Assembly (NCBI RefSeq): GCF_030063145.1
Contig: NZ_JASISM010000003.1
Coordinates: 62,001 to 126,000 of the forward strand
Source: Cryobacterium sp. PH31-L1
GTDB taxonomy: Bacteria > Actinomycetota > Actinomycetes > Actinomycetales > Microbacteriaceae
Direction: 5' to 3'
Length of the DNA stretch: 64,000 nt
This document shows positions 9,091 through 17,561 of this stretch, in pieces (position 1 is the first letter of the stretch; each line of letters starts with the position of its first letter). The translations under genes were made by a program, and so were the position numbers. The notes under the pieces were generated by a model. It did no database searches and was not told where the DNA came from. It saw only the letters and a program-made list of their open reading frames with translations.

Positions 9091-10362
9091 ATGTCTAAAA
9101 CGGATGCCTCCGCCCCAGACCGCGTGCTGGCGGACGCTCCTACCACGGTCGCCTCCAGCCGCCTGCTCTGGCTGCTCGGACCGGCCCTCGTCGCCGGGGT
9201 CGCCTACCTCGACCCGGGCAATGTCGCGAGCAATATGACCGCGGGCGCCCGCTACGGCTATCTGCTGGTCTGGGTGGTTGTGGCCGGCAACGTCATGGCC
9301 TGGCTCATCCAGTACCTCTCGGCCAAGCTCGGGATCGTCACCGGTGCGAGCCTGCCGGAGATTCTCGGGGTGCGCATGAAGCGACCCACCGCCCGCAGGC
9401 TGTACTGGATCCAGGCCGAGCTCGTAGCCATGGCCACCGACCTCGCCGAGATCATCGGCGGCGCGGTCGCCCTCAATCTGCTGTTCAACCTGCCGCTCAT
9501 CTGGGGCGGCGTGATCACGGGCACCATCTCCATGGTCGTGCTCATGGTGCATTCTCGACGGGGGCCGCGCATCTTCGAGCGCGTCATCATTGCGCTCATG
9601 CTCATCATCACCGTGGGTTTTACAGCAGGCGTGTTCTTCGCTCACCCGGAGGCCGGTGGCGTGCTCGCCGGAATGGTGCCCCGCTTCGAGGGCTCGAACT
9701 CGGTACTGCTCGCCGCGTCCATCCTCGGTGCCACGATCATGCCGCACGCCATCTACGCGCATTCCTCCCTCACCCGCGACCGGTTTCCGGAATGGCAGGG
9801 CATCGTGGCCACGCGTCGCCTGCTCTGGGCCACGAAGTGGGACGTCACCATAGCCATGGCGATCGCCGGAACGGTGAACCTGGCGATTCTGCTGCTGGCG
9901 GCATCCGCTTTGCAGGGTGTGGACGGAACCGACACCCTGCAGGGTGCCTACGTCGCGCTCAGGGACACGCTCGGGCCGGCGATCGCGACGACGTTCGCCA
10001 TTGGACTGCTCGCCTCCGGCCTGGCCTCGACCTCGGTCGGCGCCTATGCCGGAGCCGAGATTATGCACGGCCTGCTCCAGGTGCGCATTCCGCTGCTGCT
10101 GCGCCGGTTGGTCACGCTGATTCCGGCGCTGTTCATTCTCGGGGTGGGGTTCGACCCCACGCAGGCGCTCGTGCTCAGCCAGGTCGTGTTGTCGTTCGGT
10201 ATTCCGTTCGCTCTGATTCCGCTGGTCTGGCTCACCGCCCAGCGCGGCCTGCTGGGAACCTTCACCAATCGCTGGTTCACGACCGCTGCCGGAGTGGTCT
10301 GCGCTCTGGCGCTGGTGGCGCTGAACGTGGTGCTGCTCGTACTGGTGTTCACCGGCGCTTGA
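9091..10362 (+). CDS. mntH: Nramp-family divalent metal transporter MntH
   Basis: A 423-residue proton-coupled importer of Mn(II), possibly also Fe(II), in the cytoplasmic membrane. The Nramp signature DPGN is at residues 41-44 (TM1 metal site) and MPHAIYAHSS near residue 217 is the TM6 metal-site motif. About eleven hydrophobic segments are visible, as expected. The ATG at 9091 follows the dyad at 9056-9071. mntR begins 21 bases after its stop, so both are probably one transcript repressed by manganese through MntR. Confidence 0.94.
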   Translation: MSKTDASAPDRVLADAPTTVASSRLLWLLGPALVAGVAYLDPGNVASNMTAGARYGYLLVWVVVAGNVMAWLIQYLSAKLGIVTGASLPEILGVRMKRPTARRLYWIQAELVAMATDLAEIIGGAVALNLLFNLPLIWGGVITGTISMVVLMVHSRRGPRIFERVIIALMLIITVGFTAGVFFAHPEAGGVLAGMVPRFEGSNSVLLAASILGATIMPHAIYAHSSLTRDRFPEWQGIVATRRLLWATKWDVTIAMAIAGTVNLAILLLAASALQGVDGTDTLQGAYVALRDTLGPAIATTFAIGLLASGLASTSVGAYAGAEIMHGLLQVRIPLLLRRLVTLIPALFILGVGFDPTQALVLSQVVLSFGIPFALIPLVWLTAQRGLLGTFTNRWFTTAAGVVCALALVALNVVLLVLVFTGA

Positions 10363-10383
10363 CCCGGATACCCTGAAACAGAT

Positions 10384-11028
10384 ATGACGCACACGACCGG
10401 CGCGGCCGAGGACTACCTCAAAACCATCTATGCCCACACCGAGTGGCAGACGGATTTGATCACCCCGTCGGCGCTGGCCGTGCGACTGGGTGTGGCACCG
10501 TCATCCGTTACCGAAATGGTCAAGAAGCTCGCCGCGAGTGGGCTCATCACCCACGTTCCCTACGGTCCGCTGGCACTAACGGATGCCGGCCGGCTGCGCG
10601 CGACCGCCGTCGTGCGCCGGCATCGCCTGATCGAGACCTGGCTAGTCGGCGAGATGGGCTACGACTGGGACCAGGTACACGACGAAGCCGAGATTCTCGA
10701 GCACTCTATCTCGGACCGCCTGCTCGAAGCCATCAACGCGCGCCTCGGATTTCCGGCACACGATCCGCACGGCGACCCGATTCCGGCCGCCGATGGCACC
10801 GTGCTGCGGCCGCCGGCCGTGCTGCTGGCCGACGCCACGGTCGGGCACCGGGCTGCCGTGCTGCGCATCAGCGACCGCGACCCGGTCGTGCTGCGTGAGC
10901 TCGCCGCCGACCTGATCGGGCCGGGCACGGAGTTCACCCTGGCAGCGCCCCTCACCATCGTTCTAGCGGACGGCCAGAGTCGACTGGTCACGCCCGCTGC
11001 GGCCGCGTCGATTTGGGTGACCGCCTGA
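10384..11028 (+). CDS. mntR: DtxR/MntR-family metal-dependent regulator
   Basis: A 214-residue repressor. The N-terminal winged helix-turn-helix is seen in SALAVRLGVAPSSVTEMVKK and THVPYGPLALTDAG (residues about 25-65), followed by a dimerisation and metal-binding domain (about 70-135) and a C-terminal FeoA/SH3-like domain. Adjacent mntH makes manganese the likely co-repressor, although an iron response cannot be excluded. The likely target is the dyad before mntH, giving autoregulation of the pair. Confidence 0.9.
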   Translation: MTHTTGAAEDYLKTIYAHTEWQTDLITPSALAVRLGVAPSSVTEMVKKLAASGLITHVPYGPLALTDAGRLRATAVVRRHRLIETWLVGEMGYDWDQVHDEAEILEHSISDRLLEAINARLGFPAHDPHGDPIPAADGTVLRPPAVLLADATVGHRAAVLRISDRDPVVLRELAADLIGPGTEFTLAAPLTIVLADGQSRLVTPAAAASIWVTA

Positions 11029-11133
11029 GCGGGCGGGTTGTCGCACGCGGCGGCATCCGCTTATTGTGAGCCAACCCGTAACCGTGGGGAAACTTCGCGC
11101 GGCTAGGCTGAACACGACGAAAAGGAGCGCCTG

Positions 11134-11934
11134 ATGGCACGACGCGACGAGATCGAATGCTGGCTCACCGACATGGACGGTGTGCTCGTACACGAGAACC
11201 AGGCCCTTCCCGGGGCTGCCGAGCTGCTCCAGCAGTGGACCGACTCGGGCACGCCGTTTCTGGTGCTCACCAACAACTCCATTTTCACGCCACGCGACCT
11301 GAGCGCGCGGCTACGTTCGAGCGGACTGAACGTGCCGGAGGATCGCATCTGGACCTCCGCCCTCGCCACGGCGGACTTTCTCAAGTCGCAGGTTTCCGGC
11401 GGCACGGCGTTCGTGATCGGTGAGGTCGGCATCACGACCGCGCTGCACGAGGCAGGGTTCATCATGACCGAGACCGACCCCGACTACGTGGTCGTCGGCG
11501 AGACGCGCAACTACTCGTTCGAGGCGATCACCAAGGCGATCCGGCTGATACTCGGCGGGGCGCGATTCATCGCGACCAACCCCGATGCGACCGGGCCCAG
11601 CAAAGACGGCCCGATGCCGGCGACCGGCGCGATCTCGGCACTGATCTCCAAGGCCACCGGCATGGAACCCTACGTTGTCGGCAAACCCAACCCCATGATG
11701 TTCCGCTCCGCGATGAACAGGATCGGCGCGCACTCGGAGAATACCGGCATGATCGGCGACCGCATGGACACCGACATCGTCGCTGGCATCGAGGCCGGGC
11801 TGCACACGATTCTCGTGATGACCGGCATCAGCGACGAGGCCGAAATCAACCGCTACCCGTTTCGGCCCGACGAGATCGTGGCCGGCGTGCACGAGCTGCT
11901 CTCGACCGAGCTCATCGAGAGCGACGAGATCTAG
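11134..11934 (+). CDS. HAD-superfamily IIA hydrolase, NagD-like
   Basis: A 266-residue cytosolic phosphatase. The nucleophile motif DMDGVLVHEN (residues 10-19) contains the two catalytic aspartates; VLTNNS (about 44-49) is motif II, and GKPNPMMF plus GDRMDTDI form motifs III and IV (about 185-215). The class IIA cap lies between motifs II and III. The substrate may be a sugar phosphate or nucleotide. A ribosome site AAAAGGAG stands before the ATG. It converges on the 13E12 gene across a minisatellite. Confidence 0.88.
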   Translation: MARRDEIECWLTDMDGVLVHENQALPGAAELLQQWTDSGTPFLVLTNNSIFTPRDLSARLRSSGLNVPEDRIWTSALATADFLKSQVSGGTAFVIGEVGITTALHEAGFIMTETDPDYVVVGETRNYSFEAITKAIRLILGGARFIATNPDATGPSKDGPMPATGAISALISKATGMEPYVVGKPNPMMFRSAMNRIGAHSENTGMIGDRMDTDIVAGIEAGLHTILVMTGISDEAEINRYPFRPDEIVAGVHELLSTELIESDEI

Positions 11935-12034
11935 GCGGCTCCTCCACAAGCGCTCGCTCGTGCACACTCGCTGCGCCAGAGAGCGGATGCCGCCCCCTGC
12001 GGGTTCTGTCGGCGTCGACCCACCCGCATAGCTG

Positions 12035-12208
12035 AGGTGCACGGTCGCAGTTGAGGTGCACGGTCGGTTGACTGCACGGTCGACTGACTGCACGGTCGAC
12101 TGACTGCACGGTCGACTGACTGCACGGTCGGCTGACTGCACGGTCGACTGGCTGCACGGTCGACTGGCTGCACGGTCGGCTGGCTGCACGGTCGGCTGGC
12201 TGCACGGT
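12035..12208. repeat. 16-bp minisatellite (about 11 units)
   Basis: The core GCACGGT recurs at 12039, then at 12058, 12074, 12090, 12106, 12122, 12138, 12154, 12170, 12186 and 12202, that is ten times at an exact 16-base period after one 19-base step. Consensus is GCACGGTCGACTGACT, drifting to GCACGGTCGGCTGGCT at the right end. Frames are open in several phases on the minus strand only because the unit holds no stop, so I read it as noncoding. It lies in the 406-base gap between the convergent HAD and 13E12 genes; the rest of that gap shows nothing else I can name. Confidence 0.95.
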
Positions 12209-12340
12209 TTTCCCGCCAGACCCAAGTCCAGCGCGTCAGGCCAGAAACACCGTTTAAGAGACAGTCCTGTCGAGACCGCCGTAGTCCCGCGGTGGCTGTC
12301 TGCGGTGCCCAGCCATTCCGTCGGCCGAGTGCAGTTCGCG

Positions 12341-14392
12341 CTACTTGTCCCAGTGGGGTTTCTCGGCGGGTGTGGCGGCGCGGTTTTGGCCGGCGGGGCG
12401 CCAGGTTTGGGTGGGGTCGAATACGAGCGGGCCGCGGATCCAGGGGCGGCCGTCGCGCATGTCGATCTCCCAGCCGGAGGTGTCGATGCTGGCATGGCCG
12501 GCGTTGCAGAGCAGCACGGCGTTGTCGATGTCGGTCGGGCCGCCTTTTTGCCAGGGGATGACGTGGTGCGCTTGTGCCAGGTGTGGTGGCACGGTGCAGC
12601 CGGGGATGACGCAGCCGCCGTCTCGGGCGGCGAGGGCTCGGCGTTGGGTGGCGGTGAAGAACCGGTTGCTGCGGCCGAAGTTTAGGATTTGGCCGTTCTG
12701 GCCGAACAGCGCGGGTTGGTAGCCGCCGGCGCAGATCAGTTCGTCGACTTGGCTGGTGGTGAGGTGTCCGTCGATGCCGTCGATCCAGCCGGTGCCGCGG
12801 CCGTCGAGGAGGTCGTTGATGTTGATGTGTACGAGCACGGTGGGGGCGGCTCCGCCCATGGTGGGGGTGCCGGGGTGCCGGGCGGCGCCTTCGAACACGG
12901 CGCGCAGGATGCTGGCTCGTTTTTCACTGCGGGAGCGGGTGTCGTCGGGTTGCTGCGGGCACGGACTGAGCCGGTCGGAACTGAGCCGGTCGGAGCTGAG
13001 CCGGTCGGAGCTGAGTGGGTCGGAGCTGAGTGGGTCGGGTGGGTCGGTGCCGAGCGTGTCGCCTGCCTCGCTTTCTGGACCTGCCTCACTCGCCTCGCTG
13101 GTCGCTTCTTGTGCCGCTTCGTTGTCGTAGTTTTGGTTGCCCTGACGGTTCTGGCCGTCGATACCGATGTGCGCGCCGTAGACCCCAGCTTCGGTCTCGC
13201 CGTTCTTGTCATTGTCGTTTGTGGTGGCGTGATCGGGTTCGGTCTCCCGGAACGCGACCCGCGCCCGCGGAGTGGTCTTGGAAACTCGACTCGTGCCGGA
13301 CGCCGTGCCAGAGGTGGTGCCGGTCGCCCGGGTCGCGGCGCTGTCGGCGCCGGGAACCGGGTTGGCCGCCGCGGCGGACAGGTACGCATCGAAGACGTTG
13401 CCGATGATGGCGCGGTCGAGGGTGGTGAACCAGCCGTTCAAGCTATAGCCGCCGTTGGCTAGGCCGCCGAAGGTGAGCCAGCTGCGCCGTTCGGTGGGGG
13501 TTTCGCCGGGTGCGGTGCCGTCGGGGGCGAGGCGCGCCTTCCACTGGATGCCCTGCTGCCGCAGCAGTTCCGGCGCAAAGGCGATGCCGGCACCGGGCAG
13601 TCCCTCAGTTTCGGGAGTGATCGCCCCGGACCCGCTCGCCACGAGGGAGCGTTCGACCCGGTCGAGGTCCGGGGGCAACACCTCGAAGCGCAGGCCGTCG
13701 AGCACCTGCACGATCACGCGGGCCTGCTCCAGCCCGAGCTCCCCGCCCTGCAGCGCCTTCCCGAGAACAGAATAGGTGGGACTGAGGGGGCGGCCGAGTA
13801 GCATCCGCTGGCCGGCTTTCTCACCGAGCGCGGACCGCTGACGCACCTCGCTGCGGGAGAGTCGGGCGAGGGTGCAGACCAGTTCGACGCCGCTGCGGCA
13901 GCCCAGCCGACGGGCCAGCGTCGGCGCAGCCAGAGCCGCCGCGGCACCCGCCACGCTCGGCGAGGCCGCAGCAGCCGCAGCAGCAGCCTCAAGGGGCACA
14001 GATTCCGCAGAAGCAGTGTCCGAACCAGCACTGTCCGCACCAGCACTGTCCGCACCAGCACTGTCCGCACCAGCACTGTCCGCACCAGCACTGTTCGAAC
14101 CCGCACCGCCCGGGGCGGCGGCACTCTGATCAACAGCCGCCTGGGCTGCGGCTTTCGCTGCGGCAGCATCAAAGTATTCGGAGCGGCGCAGCACGTCGGT
14201 CGTGGAGAGCACCCGGGCACCGTCAACGACCCGGCCCACGCTCTCCAGCGCCAGCAGCACGGTCAGGGATTCTTCATCGCCCAGCAACCCGAACGACACC
14301 CCGCCCAACGCCGCCAGCAATGCATCCCGAGCCTGCTCCACCGCCACAATGACGGGGTTCGAACCGGACTCGCTCGGGTTTTCCATGAACAT
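12341..14392 (-). CDS. 13E12-repeat (DUF222) protein with C-terminal HNH domain
   Basis: A protein of about 683 residues of the actinobacterial 13E12/DUF222 group. DUF222 spans the N-terminal half (for example LARLSRSEVRQRSALGEKAG). The C-terminus has an HNH nuclease-like fold: GCVIPGCTVPPHLAQAHHVI, then DIDNAVLLCNAGH. Two pentapeptide tracts, (A-G-A-D-S)n early on and (S-S-D-R/P-L)n before the HNH part, are encoded by 15-base tandem repeats, and a long Asn/Glu/Asp-rich linker joins the domains. The frame opens at 14440; an AAGGAGG ribosome site favours ATG 14392 (MFMENP), with ATG 14401 as alternative. Such genes are multicopy and often linked with mobile DNA, but their role is unknown. Confidence 0.85.
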   Translation of the reverse strand: MFMENPSESGSNPVIVAVEQARDALLAALGGVSFGLLGDEESLTVLLALESVGRVVDGARVLSTTDVLRRSEYFDAAAAKAAAQAAVDQSAAAPGGAGSNSAGADSAGADSAGADSAGADSAGSDTASAESVPLEAAAAAAAASPSVAGAAAALAAPTLARRLGCRSGVELVCTLARLSRSEVRQRSALGEKAGQRMLLGRPLSPTYSVLGKALQGGELGLEQARVIVQVLDGLRFEVLPPDLDRVERSLVASGSGAITPETEGLPGAGIAFAPELLRQQGIQWKARLAPDGTAPGETPTERRSWLTFGGLANGGYSLNGWFTTLDRAIIGNVFDAYLSAAAANPVPGADSAATRATGTTSGTASGTSRVSKTTPRARVAFRETEPDHATTNDNDKNGETEAGVYGAHIGIDGQNRQGNQNYDNEAAQEATSEASEAGPESEAGDTLGTDPPDPLSSDPLSSDRLSSDRLSSDRLSPCPQQPDDTRSRSEKRASILRAVFEGAARHPGTPTMGGAAPTVLVHININDLLDGRGTGWIDGIDGHLTTSQVDELICAGGYQPALFGQNGQILNFGRSNRFFTATQRRALAARDGGCVIPGCTVPPHLAQAHHVIPWQKGGPTDIDNAVLLCNAGHASIDTSGWEIDMRDGRPWIRGPLVFDPTQTWRPAGQNRAATPAEKPHWDK
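12966..13040. repeat. 15-bp in-frame tandem repeat in the 13E12 gene
   Basis: Five units of the type CTGAGCCGGTCGGAG run from 12966 to 13040; the last two have TGGG for CCGG. On the coding strand they give S-S-D-R-L or S-S-D-P-L. The unit keeps the frame, so copy number can vary without breaking the gene. Confidence 0.92.
14026..14100. repeat. 15-bp in-frame tandem repeat near the 13E12 N-terminus
   Basis: Four identical units CAGCACTGTCCGCAC (14026-14085) and one diverged unit (14086-14100) encode A-G-A-D-S repeats on the minus strand. The identity of four units points to recent expansion by slippage or unequal crossing over. Confidence 0.93.
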
Positions 14393-14821
14393 GGGCGCCA
14401 TTGCCTCCTTGACACCCATTCTACCGCCAATAGAACACAAAAGCGAGAGAAACTCAGAAATGGTTCGGGACGAACTCTAGGACTTCGGCGCCTGCAGCAC
14501 CGGGTTACTCAGGTAATGAATCATTGCGATTGAGGTGTACGGCGGTCCTGACCGGACAATGGATTCCTGAATCAAAATTCGAAGTCTTCAATGAATTTTT
14601 GACTACAAATTGTACACGAAGTGCCATTGTGGCCGACTGCTATCGACCCACGCCGCTGTACGTGGAGCCGGGCCCATATTGCGTTTACGGGCCCAGTTTA
14701 TAAAGTGGGCCCGTGGACGGGGCCCGGGCGTCGCTCACAGAAGTGCTGCGTCAGACCCGACGCAATTCGGAACTCAGCCACGAGCCCGCGCATTCTCGGC
14801 TCTTTCACGCTCACGGCCGCT
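14393..14821. other. Gene-poor spacer with several dyads
   Basis: I see no convincing gene in this stretch. It is more AT-rich than its surroundings from about 14500 to 14620. It contains AATGA-A-TCATT (14515-14525), a foldback AAAATTC...GAATTTT near 14573-14601 and the 28-base palindrome at 14687-14714. A frame from GTG 14713 on the plus strand has no recognisable product. Confidence 0.5.
14687..14714. promoter_or_regulatory. 28-bp near-perfect palindrome
   Basis: Arms ACGGGCCCA (14687-14695) and TGGGCCCGT (14706-14714) are exact reverse complements. The centre G-TTTATAAA-G is itself symmetric but for the G/G pair, so 26 of 28 positions obey dyad symmetry. Two more GGGCCC words lie close by (about 14670 and 14719). 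No gene clearly starts here. It could be a repressor site or a rearrangement scar. Confidence 0.6.
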
Positions 14822-15583
14822 CTAGGCTGGCCAACGCCGCATGCGCGGCTGGCCTGCCCGCCGCGCCGGCAGCATCCGCTCGCCCGGACCGCCGAGCAGC
14901 GCACGTGCCTGCTCCGCGGCATCCGCTGCGCTGGAGTCGAAACTGCCGCTGGCACCGAGGCGCTCGGCCCTGGCACGCTTGGTGTCGAGCAGATCCGCGA
15001 CGACGACCGTCGCAGCGCCGGCTTGCAGCCCGGCCAGGGTCGCGAAGAGTCCGATCGGTCCGGCTCCGAGCACCACGACGCGCTTTCCTGTGAGGTCACC
15101 GGCCCGCCGCACAGCGTGCACGGGCGTCGACAGCGGCTCAATCAGGGCGGCTTCCAGGTCGGACAGGTCGTCGGGCAGGGTGATGATTCGACCGACGTCA
15201 ATGACGAACTGGTCGGCCATTCCGCCCGGCGTCTGGCAGCCGAACACGTCGAGGGTCGCGCAGATGTTGCACCGACCGGCGGCGCACTGGTCGCAGGTTC
15301 CGCACTACAGGTTGGGCTCGATCACGACGCGAGTGCCGATCCATGCGGGGTCAACAACCACTCCCGCGCCAGAGACGATGCCGACGACCTCGTGGCCCGG
15401 CCGAAACGGCAACGACATGAACGGATGCTTCCCGTGCGCGGCATGCATGTCCGACCCGCAGATTCCCACCACGGTCGAGCGCACACTCACCTCGGTGGCG
15501 CCGGGAACGGGTATTTCGATATTTTCGAGCACGACGTCGTTGGCGGAGTTGACCACGACGCGACGGTCGCTGACGGCTGCCAT
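14822..15583 (-). pseudogene. Broken zinc-dependent polyol dehydrogenase
   Basis: A medium-chain zinc alcohol dehydrogenase of the sorbitol/threonine dehydrogenase type. From ATG 15583 the frame gives GICGSDMHAAHGKH and RPGHEVVG (catalytic zinc site), then meets TAG at 15305-15307 right after IEPNL. Reading through, the same frame continues CGTCDQCAAGRCNIC (structural zinc cysteines), so one base has changed, most simply a Tyr codon TAC to TAG. The later Rossmann part VVVLGAGPIGLFATLAG is intact, but homology stops after about residue 240 and a short unrelated tail ends at 14822, so some 80-100 C-terminal residues are missing. A paralogue at 16369-17406 is intact. Confidence 0.88.
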
Positions 15584-15585
15584 GA

Positions 15586-16344
15586 TCAGTAGACCGTGTA
15601 CCCGCCGTCGGCGACGAGCACGGAACCGGTGATGAACGACGCTGCTTCGCTGGCCAGGAAGACTACGCAGGGCGCGATCTCCTCGGGCAGGGCGAACCTC
15701 TGCTGCGGTGCGTCTTCAACCCAGTAACGCTGGAATTCGGGCCGGTCGACCGGTGCCATCTCGGTCTTGACATAGCCGGGGGCGACCGCGTTCACGCGGA
15801 TTCCGAGTGGGGCCCATTCGGCCGCCAGAGACTTGGTGAGATGGTGCACGGCCGCCTTCGAGGCGTTGTACGCGGGCTGCATTTGCGGGCGGTTGACGAT
15901 GATCCCCGACATCGAGCCGATGTTGACGATGGAGCCCTTGCCCTCGTTGCGCATGTGGGCACCAACCGACAGGCTCGCTTTCCAGAGCGCGCGAACATTG
16001 AGGTCCCAGACCGCGGCCCATTCGTCGTCGGTGACGTCGAAGGCCGGTGCGTGGTAGCAGGTGCCGGCGTTGTTCACGAGAATGTCGATCGTGCCGAGGC
16101 CGGTGATGGCTTCCTCGGTCATGCGGGCGACCTGGTCGTCTTTGGTGATGTCGGCCTGGATAGTGACGAAGTCATGCCCGGCAGCCTTCGCCTCCACCGC
16201 AACGGCGGCGTTGCGTTCGGCGCTTCGCCCGGCGATTGCGACGCGGGCGCCAGCCTGGGCCAGCGCGAACGCGAAGGCCTTGCCGAGCCCTTGGTTGCCG
16301 CCGGTGACCAGGGCTGTTCTTCCTTCGAGGCTGAATACATTCAT
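15586..16344 (-). CDS. SDR-family oxidoreductase, gluconate-5-dehydrogenase-like
   Basis: A 252-residue classical SDR. Cofactor loop TGGNQGLG (about residues 15-22), NNAG (about 91-94), catalytic Ser in NIGSMSG and the YNASK pair (about 158-162), and the C-terminal VADGGYTVY. The protein resembles gluconate 5-dehydrogenase and related sugar or polyol dehydrogenases, working with NAD(P)H in the cytosol. It is the middle gene of a minus-strand operon between two polyol dehydrogenases; its stop is two bases from the start of the broken one. Confidence 0.88.
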   Translation of the reverse strand: MNVFSLEGRTALVTGGNQGLGKAFAFALAQAGARVAIAGRSAERNAAVAVEAKAAGHDFVTIQADITKDDQVARMTEEAITGLGTIDILVNNAGTCYHAPAFDVTDDEWAAVWDLNVRALWKASLSVGAHMRNEGKGSIVNIGSMSGIIVNRPQMQPAYNASKAAVHHLTKSLAAEWAPLGIRVNAVAPGYVKTEMAPVDRPEFQRYWVEDAPQQRFALPEEIAPCVVFLASEAASFITGSVLVADGGYTVY

Positions 16345-16368
16345 GGTGGTGCTCCGTTTCTCTCGGGA

Positions 16369-17406
16369 CTAGTTCGGGTAGACGATGGACTTGAGGCTGT
16401 CTTCGTTCCGATCGCTGTCGAGGGCTTCTGCTACATGCTCCAGGTCGAATTTGCCGGTCACGAGCGAGTCGAGGTCGACCTGTCCGGAGGCGACCAGGTG
16501 GATAGCGGTCGGCCAGGTGTCCACGTAGCGGAAAATGCCGGTGACGGTCAATTCCAGGTTTTGAATTTGCGACACCGGCAGGATCATCTCGGGGTTGCCG
16601 AGCCCCACCAGAACGACCGTGCCGGCTGGCCGCACCGAGCGGATGCCACTGTCCACGGCCCGCGCGGAACCGCTGGCGTCGATGAACGCGTTCACGTCAA
16701 GGCCCAGCGTTGCCGGGTCTTCGGCCACGGGGTCGATGACCCGGGTGGCTCCGAACTTCAGCGCACGCTCACGCTTGGCTGCGATCAGGTCGGAGACGAT
16801 GATCTCGCTCGCGCCGAAGGCCCGCGCGGTCTGGGCGGTGATGATGCCGATCGGGCCGGCACCGGCGATGAGAATCGATGACCCGGGGACGATACCAGCC
16901 TTGCGGATGCTCGCGATGGCAACCGAGAGCGGCTCCAGCAGGGCGGCAGCCTCGAACGAGACTGAATCAGGAATAGCGTGGGCGAATTCGGTCTGGATCG
17001 TCACGTAGCCGCAGAAGGCACCGTCGATGGGCGGGGTTGCGTAGAATGCCATCTTCGAGCACAGGTTGTACCGGCCCGCACGGCATTCCCGACAGAGGCG
17101 GCAGGCGCGCTGCGGTTCCACGGCGACCCGCTCCCCCACCCGAGCGGGGTCGACATCCACTCCGACGGCCACGATCGTGCCGCTGAGCTCATGGCCCAGA
17201 ACCAGGGGGGCATCGACGATGAAGTCGCCGATTCGGCCCTCGCGGTAGTAGTGCACGTCGGAGCCGCAGACGCCGACCGCGGCGACCTTCACGAGCACCT
17301 CGTCGGCGCCGGCCGTGGGTACGGCACGGTCCTCGATCGTCAAGTCTCGTTGCTTCAGCAGAACGCTCGTTCGCATTGTCGCCGGGAGCGTGGGTGAACT
17401 GGCCAT
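16369..17406 (-). CDS. Zinc-dependent sorbitol/polyol dehydrogenase
   Basis: A 345-residue medium-chain dehydrogenase that oxidises a secondary alcohol of a sugar alcohol with NAD. Catalytic zinc ligands are in GVCGSDVHYYREG (Cys about residue 47) and LGHELSG; the structural zinc lobe is CRLCRECRAGRYNLC; the Rossmann motif is ILIAGAGPIGIITAQ. The closest known types are L-iditol/sorbitol and xylitol dehydrogenases. It is the first gene of the 17406-14822 operon; a GAGAGAAG ribosome site precedes the ATG, and a palindrome at 17484-17498 may control it. Confidence 0.9.
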   Translation of the reverse strand: MASSPTLPATMRTSVLLKQRDLTIEDRAVPTAGADEVLVKVAAVGVCGSDVHYYREGRIGDFIVDAPLVLGHELSGTIVAVGVDVDPARVGERVAVEPQRACRLCRECRAGRYNLCSKMAFYATPPIDGAFCGYVTIQTEFAHAIPDSVSFEAAALLEPLSVAIASIRKAGIVPGSSILIAGAGPIGIITAQTARAFGASEIIVSDLIAAKRERALKFGATRVIDPVAEDPATLGLDVNAFIDASGSARAVDSGIRSVRPAGTVVLVGLGNPEMILPVSQIQNLELTVTGIFRYVDTWPTAIHLVASGQVDLDSLVTGKFDLEHVAEALDSDRNEDSLKSIVYPN

Positions 17407-17483
17407 GACTAGTCTTCTCTCTGAAATGGATGTGATTCGTGGGGACTGAAAAGTAATGCTCGCCCGGAGACGATAGAGCCAGC

Positions 17484-17498
17484 GTTAGGCACCCTAAC
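17484..17498. promoter_or_regulatory. Candidate operator of the polyol dehydrogenase operon
   Basis: GTTAGG-CAC-CCTAAC is a perfect dyad with six-base arms, 78 bases upstream of the first gene of the operon. On the minus strand it overlaps a possible -35 TTGTTA. No regulator gene lies next to it. Confidence 0.45.
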
Positions 17499-17561
17499 AA
17501 TGAAGAGCGCGATGGAGGAGTCGACCCCGCTAGCGGGCCGGTCACCTCAGTGAAATGTGGT

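Noticed and set aside
9067-10437. Long minus-strand frame over mntH (456 codons)
   Set aside because: It is the shadow of mntH and has Gly/His/Glu-rich nonsense composition; the mntH strand has all family motifs.
11912-12205. Protein-coding frames on the minus strand over the minisatellite
   Set aside because: Several frames stay open only because the repeat lacks stops; the products are periodic and unlike known proteins.
12035-12208. CRISPR array
   Set aside because: Units are only 16 bases and directly tandem, with no unique spacers and no cas genes nearby.
14687-14714. Rho-independent terminator
   Set aside because: It has near-perfect arms but no U-run on either side and no gene ending just before it.
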